Assembly (NCBI RefSeq): GCF_008905045.1
Contig: NZ_VWMY01000056.1
Coordinates: 1-64,000, forward strand
DNA: 64,000 nt
DNA from: Streptomyces albicerus
GTDB taxonomy: Bacteria > Actinomycetota > Actinomycetes > Streptomycetales > Streptomycetaceae
Direction of reading: 5' to 3'
The notes under the pieces: generated by a model
What the model saw: the letters and a program-made list of their open reading frames with translations, nothing else
Told to the model about the DNA's origin: nothing
Database searches by the model: none
Position numbers and translations under genes: made by a program
Shown: positions 22,473 through 31,505 of the stretch, in pieces
Numbering within the stretch: the first letter of the stretch is position 1
Layout of the letters: every line of letters begins with the position of its first letter

Positions 22473-25217
22473 ATGTCTCCCATCCCCCGCAGGTCCCTCC
22501 TCAAGGCGGCCGCCGTCGCCGGAGCCGCCGCCCAGTTCAGCTGGGCACTCGGCTCGAACGCGCAGGCCGCGCCGAGAGCCGAGGCCGCCGACGCGGATCC
22601 GGTGACCCTGGACTGGCTGGAGGACGGCGGCCTCGGCGCCGCCCCCGGCTCGACCGTGGGCGTGCCCTGGCCGAAGGGCGCGTACGAGAAGGACCAGACG
22701 TTCGCGCTGGCGGACGCCGACGGCAAGGAGGTGCCGGTCCAGTCGTGGCCGATCGGCTACTGGCCGGACGGCTCGCTGAAGTGGACCGCGCACGCGGTCG
22801 GCCCGGGTGCGGGAAGCGGAAAGCTCACGCTCGCCGCGGGTTCGCCGGCCGCGCCCGCGAAGAAGGTGACCGTCGACAAGAGCGGCGGTTCCATCGATGT
22901 GTCGACCGGTGTCATCACCGCGAAGATCGGCAAGAGCGGTTCGACCCTCGTGAAGTCGGTGCTGCGCGGCTCGACCGAGATCGCCAAGAACGGCCGTCTC
23001 GTGCTGCTGCGCCAGCCGGAGATCGAGGACGGCGACCAGGGCGCGGAGAAATACGAGCGTTTCGAGAGCGCCATCTCCAAGGTCGAGGTCGAGCAGGACG
23101 GCCCGGTCCGTGCCGTCGTCCGCATCGACGGCAAGCACCGCAAGGGCAGCCGGAGTTGGCTGCCCTTCTCGGTCCGGCTCTACTTCTACGCGGGCGCCGA
23201 GTCGTTCCGCATGGTGCACACCATCACCTTCGACGGCACCCAGGAGCCCGGGAAGGCCAGCGGCGACTTCATCCGCGGTATCGGCATCCGGTTCAAGGTG
23301 CCGATGCGCGACGCCGCGTACGACCGGCACATCCGCATCGGCGGCGAGGGCACCGGTCTGCTGCGTGAGGCGGTGAAGGGCATCACCGGTCTGCGCCGCG
23401 ACCCGGGGGCGGCCGTGCGGACGGCCCAGTTCGAGGGCAAGAAGCTGCCCGATCCCTCGACGTGGGACCAGCGGGTGACCACCCGCCTTCAGTACATCCC
23501 CGAGTGGGGCGACTACACCCTCTCGCAGCTCTCCGCGGACGGCTTCACGGTCCGCAAGCGCACCAAGAAGGGGCACGGCTGGATCGGCGCGGGCGGTGGC
23601 CGGCGGGCGAGCGGCTTCGGGTACGTCGGTGGCGCGAGCGGTGGATTCGGCTTCGGGCTGCGGGACTTCTGGGAGAAGTTCCCCGCCCAGCTCGACATCC
23701 GCGACGCGCAGACCGACGAGGCCGAGGTCACCATGTGGCTCTGGTCGCCCGAGGCGCAGCCCATGGACCTGCGCTTCTACCACGACGGCATGGGCCAGGA
23801 CACGTACCCCGAGCAGCTCGAAGGCCTCAACATCACGTACGAGGACTACGAGCCCGGCTTCGGCACGCCGTACGGCATCGCCCGCACCAGCGAACTCCTC
23901 TTCTGGGCCCACGAGTCGACGCCGAGCGCCGAGGCGATGGCCCAGCAGGTCGAGGCCGTACGCACCCCGCCGCAGCTCGTCGCCCCGCCGGGGCACCTCA
24001 TCAAGGCCGGCGTCTTCGGCAAGCTGTTCTCCGAGCCCGACCGTTCCACCGCCGCCAAGGCGAAGATCGAGGACCACCTCGACTTCCTCTTCACCTATTA
24101 CAAGGATCAGGTGGAGATGCGTCGTTGGTACGGCTTCTGGGACTACGGCGACATCATGCACTCGTACGACCCGAGCCGGCACCAGTGGTGCTACGACGTC
24201 GGCGGCTACGCCTGGGACAACTCCGAACTCTCGCCCGACCTGTGGCTCTGGTTCGCGTACATGCGCTCCGGCCGTGCCGACATCTTCCGCTTCGCCGAGG
24301 CCATGACCCGGCACACCGGCGAGGTCGACGTCTACCACCTCGGCAAGTGGGCCGGCCTCGGCACCCGCCACGGCGTCCAGCACTACGCGGACAGCGCCAA
24401 GCAGCAGCGCATCGCCAACACCACGTACCGCCGCTACTACTACTTCCTCACCGCGGACGAGCGTGTCGGCGACCTCATGCACGCCAACGTCGACTCCGAC
24501 GAGACGTTCCTGGTCCTCGACCCGATCCGCAAGATCCGCACCGAGCCGTACGAGCCGGACAGGAACGCCCTCTCGATCGGCTTCGGCACCGACTGGAGCG
24601 GCCTGGTCTCCGCCTGGCTCACCGAGTGGGAGCGGCGCGGCCCCAAGTGGGAGAAGGCCAAGGCGAGGGTCCTGTCCACAATGGAGACCATCGCCGCCCA
24701 GCCCAACGGGTTCGTCCAGGGCAACGCGCTGTACGACCTGGACACCGGCAAGTTCGCCATCGCCGCGGAGCCCAAGGTCGGCGTCTCGCATCTGTCGGCG
24801 ATGTTCGGCCTGGTCGAACTGAACGCCGAACTGCTCGACCAGATCGACATGCCGAAGTTCAAGGAGGCGTGGCTCGACTACTGCCGCTACTTCAACGCCA
24901 CCAAGGCCGAGCAGAAGGCCCGGTACGGTTCCGACTTCGGCTCCCTGCTGCTCTTCCAGGGTCACTCACGCCAAGACGCGTACGCCGCCGTCGAGTTGGG
25001 CGACGACAAGCTGGCCGCGCGCGCGTGGCAGCAGTTCTACAACAGCCGGGACACCTGGGACTACAAGGAGTCGACGGACTGGTCCACGAAGAAGGTCGAG
25101 GGTCCGACCGGCCTGGTCTCCGGCAGCGAGGCGTCGTGGGTGTCCACGAACACGACGGCGCTGTATGGGCTGGCGGCGATCCAGAACCTCGCCCTGGTAG
25201 GAGACAAGATGCCGTGA
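22473..25217 (+). CDS. secreted PL26 exo-rhamnogalacturonan lyase, YetA/PcRGLX-like
   Basis: This 914-residue protein has a Tat signal (PRRSLLKAAAVAG) and probable cleavage after NAQA. ATG 22473 follows GGAAAGG. The body starts with a beta-rich domain (VTLDWLEDGGLG, SWPIGYWPDGSLKW), a long central beta-sandwich region (SFRMVHTITFDGT, GIGIRFKVP), and an alpha-helical C-terminal half rich in aromatic and Tyr/Trp motifs (RWYGFWDYGD, YDVGGYAWDN, HLGKWAGLGTRHGVQHYAD). This layout and these motifs fit the PcRGLX/YetA family, which cleaves rhamnogalacturonan from its ends. It is last in the transport operon, so polymer cleavage and uptake are coupled. Family recognition is by eye. Confidence 0.82.
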   Translation: MSPIPRRSLLKAAAVAGAAAQFSWALGSNAQAAPRAEAADADPVTLDWLEDGGLGAAPGSTVGVPWPKGAYEKDQTFALADADGKEVPVQSWPIGYWPDGSLKWTAHAVGPGAGSGKLTLAAGSPAAPAKKVTVDKSGGSIDVSTGVITAKIGKSGSTLVKSVLRGSTEIAKNGRLVLLRQPEIEDGDQGAEKYERFESAISKVEVEQDGPVRAVVRIDGKHRKGSRSWLPFSVRLYFYAGAESFRMVHTITFDGTQEPGKASGDFIRGIGIRFKVPMRDAAYDRHIRIGGEGTGLLREAVKGITGLRRDPGAAVRTAQFEGKKLPDPSTWDQRVTTRLQYIPEWGDYTLSQLSADGFTVRKRTKKGHGWIGAGGGRRASGFGYVGGASGGFGFGLRDFWEKFPAQLDIRDAQTDEAEVTMWLWSPEAQPMDLRFYHDGMGQDTYPEQLEGLNITYEDYEPGFGTPYGIARTSELLFWAHESTPSAEAMAQQVEAVRTPPQLVAPPGHLIKAGVFGKLFSEPDRSTAAKAKIEDHLDFLFTYYKDQVEMRRWYGFWDYGDIMHSYDPSRHQWCYDVGGYAWDNSELSPDLWLWFAYMRSGRADIFRFAEAMTRHTGEVDVYHLGKWAGLGTRHGVQHYADSAKQQRIANTTYRRYYYFLTADERVGDLMHANVDSDETFLVLDPIRKIRTEPYEPDRNALSIGFGTDWSGLVSAWLTEWERRGPKWEKAKARVLSTMETIAAQPNGFVQGNALYDLDTGKFAIAAEPKVGVSHLSAMFGLVELNAELLDQIDMPKFKEAWLDYCRYFNATKAEQKARYGSDFGSLLLFQGHSRQDAYAAVELGDDKLAARAWQQFYNSRDTWDYKESTDWSTKKVEGPTGLVSGSEASWVSTNTTALYGLAAIQNLALVGDKMP

Positions 25218-25225
25218 CGCTCCGC

Positions 25226-25320
25226 TGGGGGCGCGGGGATTCTGCGGGTTCGTTGTGGCTGGTCGCGCCCACGCGGCGGAGCCGCATATGTCACAGCCCC
25301 GCGCCCCTACGGGGCGCCGG
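25226..25320. repeat. Streptomyces dispersed intergenic repeat, copy 2
   Basis: A variant with TCTGCGGGTTCGTTGTGGCT then GGTCGCGCCC and, after an inserted segment, CAGCCCCGCGCCCCTACGGGG. It lies between convergent genes and may end both transcripts. Confidence 0.65.
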
Positions 25321-25322
25321 CG

Positions 25323-27752
25323 TTAACTCATCTTGCCCAGTACCTCCCGTACTCGGCGGGCGTCTCGGATCCGGTGCTCGTAGGTCGCACCCAGGGCCAG
25401 CAGCAGGAGGCCGGCGAGTGCGGGAGGCACCCAGCGGGGAAGGGCGCCGACGACCTGGGCGATGTACGGGGCGAGCTCGTGGAGTGCGACCAGGACGAGC
25501 ACGCCGCCGCCGAGGACGAGCGGTGCCTGCACTCGGTGCCGGACCCCCACGAGGGTGACGGCTAGCGCCGCCGCGCCCAGCAGCAGGGGGCGCAGCCAGC
25601 CCGGGTCGCCCCACACCGCCAGGAGGCTCGGCACCAGCGTCACCGAAAGGCCGGGCCCGTACGCGGTCCAGGACGAGGCCTGCGGGTCACGCGTCCGGCG
25701 CAGGAACCCGACGACCAGCGCCGGTACGGTCACCGGGAGCGTGTACGCCTCCGGGGAACCGACCTCCCAGGACGCCAGCCGGACCCAGGTGGCCAGCACG
25801 AACAAGGCGGCGGCCGCGTAGCCGACCTGTCGGCGGTCCGGACGGACAGCCGTGCCCGCCGCGATCACGCCGCACAGGGCCAGGACGAGGGCGAGCTTGG
25901 GCGGTTCCGCGACCGCCAGGGTGATCGCCGCCAGCCCGGCGACGGCTCCCGTGATCTCCACGGACAGCGTCAGCGTGGCGTCCTTGAGCCGGGCCGCCAG
26001 CAGCGCGGCCGCGGCCGGCACCACCAGGACGAGCAGCGCGATGTGGTGCGGCTGCCACTCCAAGGACGCGCCCGTGGCACAGGCGAGCGCGGTGGCGTAC
26101 GCGAGGGAGACGGCGGCCGAGACGGCACGGAGCTCCTGCCTCTGCCGGGTGGCCGCCGCCGCGAACAGGGCGGTGACGCCCGCGAGGACGGCCAGCGTCG
26201 CGGCTTCGGCGGCCAGGGAGAGGACGACGAGATGGAGAGAGGTGAGGAACGCCAGGCAGAGGGCGGTCAGGGCGAGAGGCGAGAGGCGGTTGCCGATCCG
26301 GGGGAGGGGCGCGGGCCGGTCGTCGGCCGGGCGTCCGTACGTCGCCGCCGTCAGCGCTGCCGCCGTGGTGGCGCCGTGTGCCAACAAGGCTGCTGGGTAG
26401 GGGAGTTCGAGCGTGGCGGGCAGTATGACGGCTGTGGCCCAGGTCAGGGTCAGCGCGCCGCTCAGCAGCATGGGGCGCTGCGGCCCGCCTCGGGACACCA
26501 GGGCCAGGACCACCGCGACCGCGGACAGCACCAGCGGAGCCGTCTCCGTGTCCGGGGGCCAGGGCGAGGCGATGGTGACCGCGTCCCGGGCGTCCGCGGG
26601 CGCACCGGACCAGGCGCGCGCCGCCCAGCCGACGGGGCCCACGAGTACCACGGTGACGAGGGGCAGGGTCCAGGCCACCGAGAGGGCCTGCACACCGGCG
26701 GAGGACCAGCCGAGGCCCCGGCGCAGGGCCTCCGGCAGCCAGGTGCCGCGCACGGCCAACAGCGCGATGCCGCAGGCCAGATAGCCCGGAACCGTCCACG
26801 CGTCGGGCAGCACCGAGCGCAGTACGCCGCCCACCGCGGCGACGGCGATCAGGCCGCCGGTAAGGGCGAGGCCCGGGGCCGACTTCGCTTCGGGAGCCCG
26901 CCACGCAGCGCCCAGCGCGATCGCCGCCGCGAGGGCGAGGAGCGCCGCCGCACGGGCGGCGGCGCTCGGGCCGGTGGCCTCCCAGGAAAGCCAGCCGGCC
27001 GCCAGAAGGCCCCAGGCGCCGGTCCCGTACGCGCCGACGGAGGCGACGACGCGTACGGACCGCAGGGGCACCAGGAGCGCCACGACCGTGTCGAACGCGG
27101 CCGTCACCAGCAGCGCCGCCGTGATCGTGTGATCGCCCGCGTCGGCCGCCACCACCCAGAGCAGCAGCGGGAGTTGGGCCGTCGCCATGGCCGTCGGAAG
27201 CGGCAGACGCAGCGCGCCGAGGCAGAGCCCGTACGCCGTCCACAGCACGGCCAGGAGCGCGGACGCGGTGGCCGCGTACCCCGTGCCGTCCACGTCCGGG
27301 AAGGCGACCGCGTGCAGGGCGTAGGCGTCGAGCACCGTCAGTGCGAGGCCGAGGCCCGCCACCGACTCCGCCGTCGAGCGGAGCCCGCGCTTCAGGAGCG
27401 GCACCGGCGCGGCGAGCGCGGCCAGGGTGACCGCGCCGAGGACCGCCGCCCGCCCCGCGATGCCCAGCTGCCCCCAGCTGACCAGCGTGAACGCGATCGC
27501 CGCGACGGTCAGCAGGACACCGCCGAGCACGAGCAGCACGTTCTGTACACCGGGAGCCGTGGCCTCCGGCTGCCGAGGGCGCGGCGCGGGCGCCGGCCAC
27601 GCTGCCGGGACCTGGACCGGGCCCTGCGTCGAGTGGAGCACGCCGAGCAGCCAGGCCCGGCGGGCCAGCAACTGGGTCCTGCGCGCTTCCAGTTGCCGCA
27701 GCTCGTGGTCGAGGATCCGCAATTCCTCGGCCGGTGGCGGAATGTTCGTCAT
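25323..27752 (-). CDS. very large polytopic membrane protein
   Basis: This is an 809-residue protein. The first 60 residues form a short coiled coil (EELRILDHELRQLEARRTQL), then about twenty or more Ala/Leu/Val-rich membrane helices run to the C-terminus, which ends in a basic tail (YEHRIRDARRVREVLGKMS). The start at 27752 leaves no long hydrophilic leader; upstream in-frame codons exist. Streptomyces genomes hold uncharacterised proteins of this design. No transport or enzyme motif is visible, so no function is assigned. Confidence 0.8.
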   Translation of the reverse strand: MTNIPPPAEELRILDHELRQLEARRTQLLARRAWLLGVLHSTQGPVQVPAAWPAPAPRPRQPEATAPGVQNVLLVLGGVLLTVAAIAFTLVSWGQLGIAGRAAVLGAVTLAALAAPVPLLKRGLRSTAESVAGLGLALTVLDAYALHAVAFPDVDGTGYAATASALLAVLWTAYGLCLGALRLPLPTAMATAQLPLLLWVVAADAGDHTITAALLVTAAFDTVVALLVPLRSVRVVASVGAYGTGAWGLLAAGWLSWEATGPSAAARAAALLALAAAIALGAAWRAPEAKSAPGLALTGGLIAVAAVGGVLRSVLPDAWTVPGYLACGIALLAVRGTWLPEALRRGLGWSSAGVQALSVAWTLPLVTVVLVGPVGWAARAWSGAPADARDAVTIASPWPPDTETAPLVLSAVAVVLALVSRGGPQRPMLLSGALTLTWATAVILPATLELPYPAALLAHGATTAAALTAATYGRPADDRPAPLPRIGNRLSPLALTALCLAFLTSLHLVVLSLAAEAATLAVLAGVTALFAAAATRQRQELRAVSAAVSLAYATALACATGASLEWQPHHIALLVLVVPAAAALLAARLKDATLTLSVEITGAVAGLAAITLAVAEPPKLALVLALCGVIAAGTAVRPDRRQVGYAAAALFVLATWVRLASWEVGSPEAYTLPVTVPALVVGFLRRTRDPQASSWTAYGPGLSVTLVPSLLAVWGDPGWLRPLLLGAAALAVTLVGVRHRVQAPLVLGGGVLVLVALHELAPYIAQVVGALPRWVPPALAGLLLLALGATYEHRIRDARRVREVLGKMS

Positions 27753-27806
27753 GCTCCGGAGTGTGGCCCGGGTCACTCCGTACGGCATGAGTGCACATAC
27801 TCAGGG

Positions 27807-27854
27807 CGTACTCAGATCCGGACGTACTCGGATCCGGACGTACTCGGATCCGGA
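27807..27854. repeat. three tandem 16-bp repeats between divergent genes
   Basis: Units at 27807, 27823 and 27839 read CGTACTCRGATCCGGA, followed by a partial fourth copy. Each carries the palindromic CGGATCCG (changed in unit 1). They lie between the large membrane protein gene and the SRPBCC gene and look like a cooperative operator. Confidence 0.72.
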
Positions 27855-27917
27855 CGTCTCGGCCCTGAGGATGCCCGGTTCCTCCACCGGCGGGCCTCGG
27901 AGCGGCAGACTCGGTAC

Positions 27918-28379
27918 ATGGACTGGACGCATTACCGCTTCCGCAGCCTGTGGAGCCTGGCCGCCCCGCTCGGCGACGTCTACGACGCGCTGGCCGACGC
28001 CGAACGCTATCCGCGCTGGTGGCCGCAGGTGCGCGAGGTGACGCCCCTCGACGAGCGCAGAGGGATCGTCCGCATCCGCTCCGTGCTCCCGTACGACCTG
28101 GTGTTCACCGGGCGGGAAGTGCGGCGCGACGAGGCGGCCGGGATCCTGGAGATCGCGATGACCGGCGATGTGGACGGCTGGGCGAGATGGACCCTCGCCG
28201 CCGACGGACCGGGCACGCGGGCCCGCTACGACCAGGAGGTCCATGTGACCAAGCCGCTGCTGCGGCGGTTCGCCGTGCCGGGGCGGCCCGCCTTCCGCGC
28301 CAACCACGCGCTGATGATGCGGGCGGGGCGGCGGGGGCTGGTCGCGTACCTTCGCGGGAACCCTTCGGGGCAATCGTGA
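27918..28379 (+). CDS. SRPBCC (START-like) family protein
   Basis: This 153-residue protein starts MDWTHYRFRSLWSLAAP. It follows the polyketide cyclase/dehydrase pattern: first strand, APLGDVYDALADAERYPRWWPQV, then alternating strands and a long final helix (ANHALMMRAGRRGLVAYL). This fold binds hydrophobic ligands in a deep cavity; the ligand is unknown. It is divergent from the large membrane protein, with the 16-bp repeats in between. Confidence 0.85.
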   Translation: MDWTHYRFRSLWSLAAPLGDVYDALADAERYPRWWPQVREVTPLDERRGIVRIRSVLPYDLVFTGREVRRDEAAGILEIAMTGDVDGWARWTLAADGPGTRARYDQEVHVTKPLLRRFAVPGRPAFRANHALMMRAGRRGLVAYLRGNPSGQS

Positions 28380-28428
28380 AGCGGTTTGAAGGAAACGTAC
28401 GGGGACCTGTATTGTTCAGTGCGTTCCC

Positions 28429-28500
28429 GGGCGATTAGCTCAGTGGGAGAGCGCTTCGTTCACACCGAAGAGGTCACTGGTTCGAACCCAGTATCGCCCA
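28429..28500 (+). tRNA. tRNA-Val(CAC), second copy
   Basis: It is identical to the gene at 17620 except in the D-loop (AGTGGGA) and T-loop (TTCGAAC). The anticodon is CAC. CCA is not encoded. Confidence 0.95.
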
Positions 28501-28507
28501 CGATCGC

Positions 28508-28551
28508 GAGAGCGATATGTGTCCGCAGAAAGCGCGGACCATATCGCTCTC
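28508..28551 (+). terminator. terminator of tRNA-Val(CAC) copy 2
   Basis: 12-bp arms GAGAGCGATATG (28508-28519) and CATATCGCTCTC (28540-28551) enclose a second GTCCGC/GCGGAC stem. Confidence 0.8.
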
Positions 28552-28641
28552 TTCGTGTTCTGCTCGGCTCCGCCTCGCGGAGCGGGGGCTTCGCCACGCA
28601 CATCCCCAGGCCGGAGTTGCCGTGGGCCGGGCCGCCAGGAC

Positions 28642-29367
28642 CTACGCTGCCGCCGGGAGTTCGGGGCGCAACGGCCATGCCGGATCGACCGCTTCCTCCG
28701 TGCCACTGCGTGCGAACCACGCCTGCAGGCCGCGCGCCTGGGCCGCGTGCCAGACGGCCTGCAGCGTGTGCAGTTCGGCCGCCGAGAGCCGCTCCAGGCG
28801 GGCGGCGAAATGGCGCCCGACCGCCCGTACGACATCCAGTGAGGCCCGTGCGTCGGCCGCCGCGTCATGCGCACCGTTCAGCTCCACGCCGTAGTGCGCG
28901 CAGAGATCGGTGAGCGTGCGACGGCCCTTTCGGTAGCGGTCCAGGTGTTTGTCGAGGACCCGCGGATCGAGGACGCGCAGCGGCACGGTCTCGAACCAGT
29001 GGTCCAGGGAAGACGCTCGGTGCCGGCGCAACTCCCGGTCCAGAAGCGTCAGATCAAAAGGTGCGTTCATTACCACCAGCGGGCGTCCCGCCGCGCTCTG
29101 CTCTGCCAGCTCCCTGACTATCTCGTCCATCACCGGCGATGGCCAGCGGCCGTTGAGCTGCAGATACTCATCGGTCAACCCGTGTACCGCCGTGGCTCCT
29201 TCGGGCACCGGCACTCCCGGATTCACCAGCCAGGCGCGCACACGCGGGCGGCTGCCGGGAGCGTCCTGGACGACGACGGCCGCCGACACGATCCGGTCGG
29301 TCTCGACGTCCACGCCTGTTGTCTCCGTGTCGAACGCGGCCAAGGGGCCCTCGTACCAGCACGTCAT
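28642..29367 (-). CDS. DEDDh 3'-5' exonuclease, DnaQ-like
   Basis: A 241-residue protein with the three exonuclease motifs: FDTETTG near residue 13 (ExoI), NAPFDLTLL (ExoII) and HDAAADARA (ExoIII, with the DEDDh His). After the domain, a helical C-terminal tail of about 50 residues contains LHTLQAVWHAAQARGLQAWF. Start choice is between ATG 29367 and GTG 29373; GAGGAG lies 10 or 4 bases upstream respectively. It is not fused to a polymerase, so proofreading, repair or RNA trimming are all possible. Confidence 0.88.
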   Translation of the reverse strand: MTCWYEGPLAAFDTETTGVDVETDRIVSAAVVVQDAPGSRPRVRAWLVNPGVPVPEGATAVHGLTDEYLQLNGRWPSPVMDEIVRELAEQSAAGRPLVVMNAPFDLTLLDRELRRHRASSLDHWFETVPLRVLDPRVLDKHLDRYRKGRRTLTDLCAHYGVELNGAHDAAADARASLDVVRAVGRHFAARLERLSAAELHTLQAVWHAAQARGLQAWFARSGTEEAVDPAWPLRPELPAAA

Positions 29368-29533
29368 ACGCACACAACTCCTCGTTCACTTCGGCAGTTG
29401 ACGCGCCGTCACTGCCCTGTTTGTGATACCCGGGCTGTTTGCGCCGTACGCCGGAAGGAGACAACAGAGGTACGGGTCTTTGCAGTTCAGCGGCCCGTCA
29501 CGGGGATTCACCTGATTCGGAAGGCTGTTGGAC

Positions 29534-30100
29534 ATGGCGCTCGCGCAGCCCGAGCAGGGCGGGCTGCTGCCCCAGCGGACGGCACCGCATCGCGGCTCGC
29601 TGGCCACGACGGCCTGCATGGAGACCTTGCAGGTCGGCTATCTGCACGCGGTCGCGGCGGCCGCGGGCTGCTCCCTGTCCCAGCCCTTTCCGGACAACGG
29701 CATCGACTGGCACGTCAGCCACAGCGCCCCCGGGCACACGGTCGACGACGAAGTCACCATCAAGGTGCAGCTCAAGTGCACGTACCAGATCCCGCCGAAC
29801 CCGCCGGGTCCCGCCTTCTCCTTCACGCTCGACAACGCCCACCTGGAGAAGCTGGCCCGCACCCCGGTCTCGGTGCACAAAATCCTGGTCGTGATGCTCG
29901 TGCCCAGATCGCAGGACGACTGGCTGCGTGCCAGCCACGACCGCCTCGACCTGCGGCACTGCTGCTACTGGATCAACCTCGCCGGACACCGGATCACCGG
30001 CCGGCGCAGGACCACCGTGCGGATACCGACCTCGCGCGTCTTCGACGACCGGGCGCTCTGCGAGATCATGACGCGGGTCGGTACGGGAGGCAGACCGTGA
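29534..30100 (+). CDS. DUF4365 protein, possible PD-(D/E)XK nuclease
   Basis: This 188-residue protein contains DWHVSHSAP, then TIKVQLKCT, the typical Asp ... (I/V)QxK pattern of DUF4365, a restriction-like fold found in nuclease-like proteins. The family fit is good, but the catalytic set is only partly visible. Its stop overlaps the start of the next gene (GTGA), so the two act together. It is divergent from the exonuclease gene. Confidence 0.78.
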   Translation: MALAQPEQGGLLPQRTAPHRGSLATTACMETLQVGYLHAVAAAAGCSLSQPFPDNGIDWHVSHSAPGHTVDDEVTIKVQLKCTYQIPPNPPGPAFSFTLDNAHLEKLARTPVSVHKILVVMLVPRSQDDWLRASHDRLDLRHCCYWINLAGHRITGRRRTTVRIPTSRVFDDRALCEIMTRVGTGGRP

Positions 30101-31320
30101 CGCACCGCCCCATCGACGAGCCCGTACGCCCCGTCAGGCCCCACCCCGTCGAGACACCGGGCCTGTGGGACCAGCCGCCCCGGCCCGACCAGGTCGACCC
30201 CGCCGTCCTCGGCGCGCTCCTGCACCGGCACGGCTGGCAGCGCCGCGGCGGAGCCCCCGGACGGTACGGCCGCTGGACCCCACCCGGGCCCGGCGGCTCC
30301 GGCACCAGCCTGCTCGTGCCGGAGAGCCGGGCCTTCCCCGACAGCGAGGACCTCCTCGGCGAGGCCCTCGTCGCGCTGTCCCGCAGCGGCTCTCCCTCCG
30401 CCCGTGACGTGCTGGTCGGCCTCGCCGTGCCCAGCGACGAGATCCGCTGGTGGCGCGATGTGCCGACCGGCCCGGTCGGCGTCTCGCCGTGGACCGTCGA
30501 GGAGCAGTTGCGCACGGCCGCCCGCCAGATGCTGCTCGCGGGCGCCCTGGCTTCACGCGCGCGTGCCGGTTATTACGGCGCCCGCCACCGCAGGCCGGCC
30601 GCCGCGTCCCTGGAGAACGTGCTGGTCGGAGCCGCGCCCGGCGGCCGGCAGCTCACCGCGTTCGTGCCGGTCGCCACCGGCCGGCCGCTCGCCGTCCGAC
30701 TCCACCAGGCGTTGTACGCGGCCCGCGAGGCCATCGACTACAAGCGCGCCACCGGTGGCATGGACGCGTTCGACGGCGCCGTGGAGGCGGGTGTCAGTCA
30801 TGAGCTGACGGAGGCACTCGCGGCCCTCGTGCGGGGTACCGAAGGGGCCCGGATCGCCGTCGAGTGGGCGCCCGCAGCCGGGGTGCCCGAAGGATGCGCG
30901 ACGCCCGCCGAACCCGTCGAGTTCTCGCCCGGCGACCTGCCCGTACTCCGCGAGGCCGGGGCCCGTTATCTGCGCGAGGAACCGTCCGTGCCGGTGCGCA
31001 TCACCGGAGCCGTGGTGCGGATGCGCAGGTCGGGGCCGCGCGGTGACGGGACCGTACGGCTGCGGGTCATCGCGGGAGCCGAGGTCCCACACGTACGGAT
31101 GACGCTCGACGAGGAGGCGTACCGGATAGCGGGCCATGCCCATCTCGTCGGGCTGCCGGTGCGGGTGCACGGGCGGTTGGAGAGCCGTGGCGGATTCCGG
31201 CGGCTGACCGGGGCGTCCGGGGTGGCGCCCGTGCAGGTGGACGAGGCGGAGCGGGACCGGCTCATGAAGTCGCTGCAGGAGAACCTCGACTTCTTCGAAG
31301 AGGCGTGCAGCGGGGATTGA
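30097..31320 (+). CDS. conserved protein coupled to the DUF4365 gene
   Basis: This protein of 407 residues has a Pro/Arg-rich first 80 residues, then a mixed alpha/beta region (AARQMLLAGALASRARAGYY, ALYAAREAIDYKRA), and an all-beta segment near 290-380 (VPVRITGAVVRMRRSG, VRVHGRLESRGGFRRL) that looks like an OB-type fold. I recognise no characterised family. The GTG start overlaps the upstream stop, and it precedes thrS by 185 bp. The pairing with a nuclease-like protein suggests a DNA- or RNA-linked role, but this is speculation. Confidence 0.75.
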   Translation: MTHRPIDEPVRPVRPHPVETPGLWDQPPRPDQVDPAVLGALLHRHGWQRRGGAPGRYGRWTPPGPGGSGTSLLVPESRAFPDSEDLLGEALVALSRSGSPSARDVLVGLAVPSDEIRWWRDVPTGPVGVSPWTVEEQLRTAARQMLLAGALASRARAGYYGARHRRPAAASLENVLVGAAPGGRQLTAFVPVATGRPLAVRLHQALYAAREAIDYKRATGGMDAFDGAVEAGVSHELTEALAALVRGTEGARIAVEWAPAAGVPEGCATPAEPVEFSPGDLPVLREAGARYLREEPSVPVRITGAVVRMRRSGPRGDGTVRLRVIAGAEVPHVRMTLDEEAYRIAGHAHLVGLPVRVHGRLESRGGFRRLTGASGVAPVQVDEAERDRLMKSLQENLDFFEEACSGD

Positions 31321-31505
31321 GGTTCTTTGCGGAGGTTGCGTCCGCGGAGGCGTACGCAAAGGGCTGAAGGTTCCTCGGGGAGGGGTGCGGCGAGGTCTGG
31401 GACGGGGTGGGGGTCAACCGTTTCGCGGTCGGAGGCCCCGGCTCGGTACGATTCCTGTCTGCGTCCGCGAGTGGCGGCGCGCCCACCTTCAGGCAGGAGA
31501 GTCCG

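Noticed and set aside
31321..31505. T-box riboswitch upstream of thrS
   Set aside because: No AGGGTGGNACCGCG-like T-box bulge or specifier-type stem is visible; only a hairpin (CTTTGCG/CGCAAAG) that may end the upstream gene.
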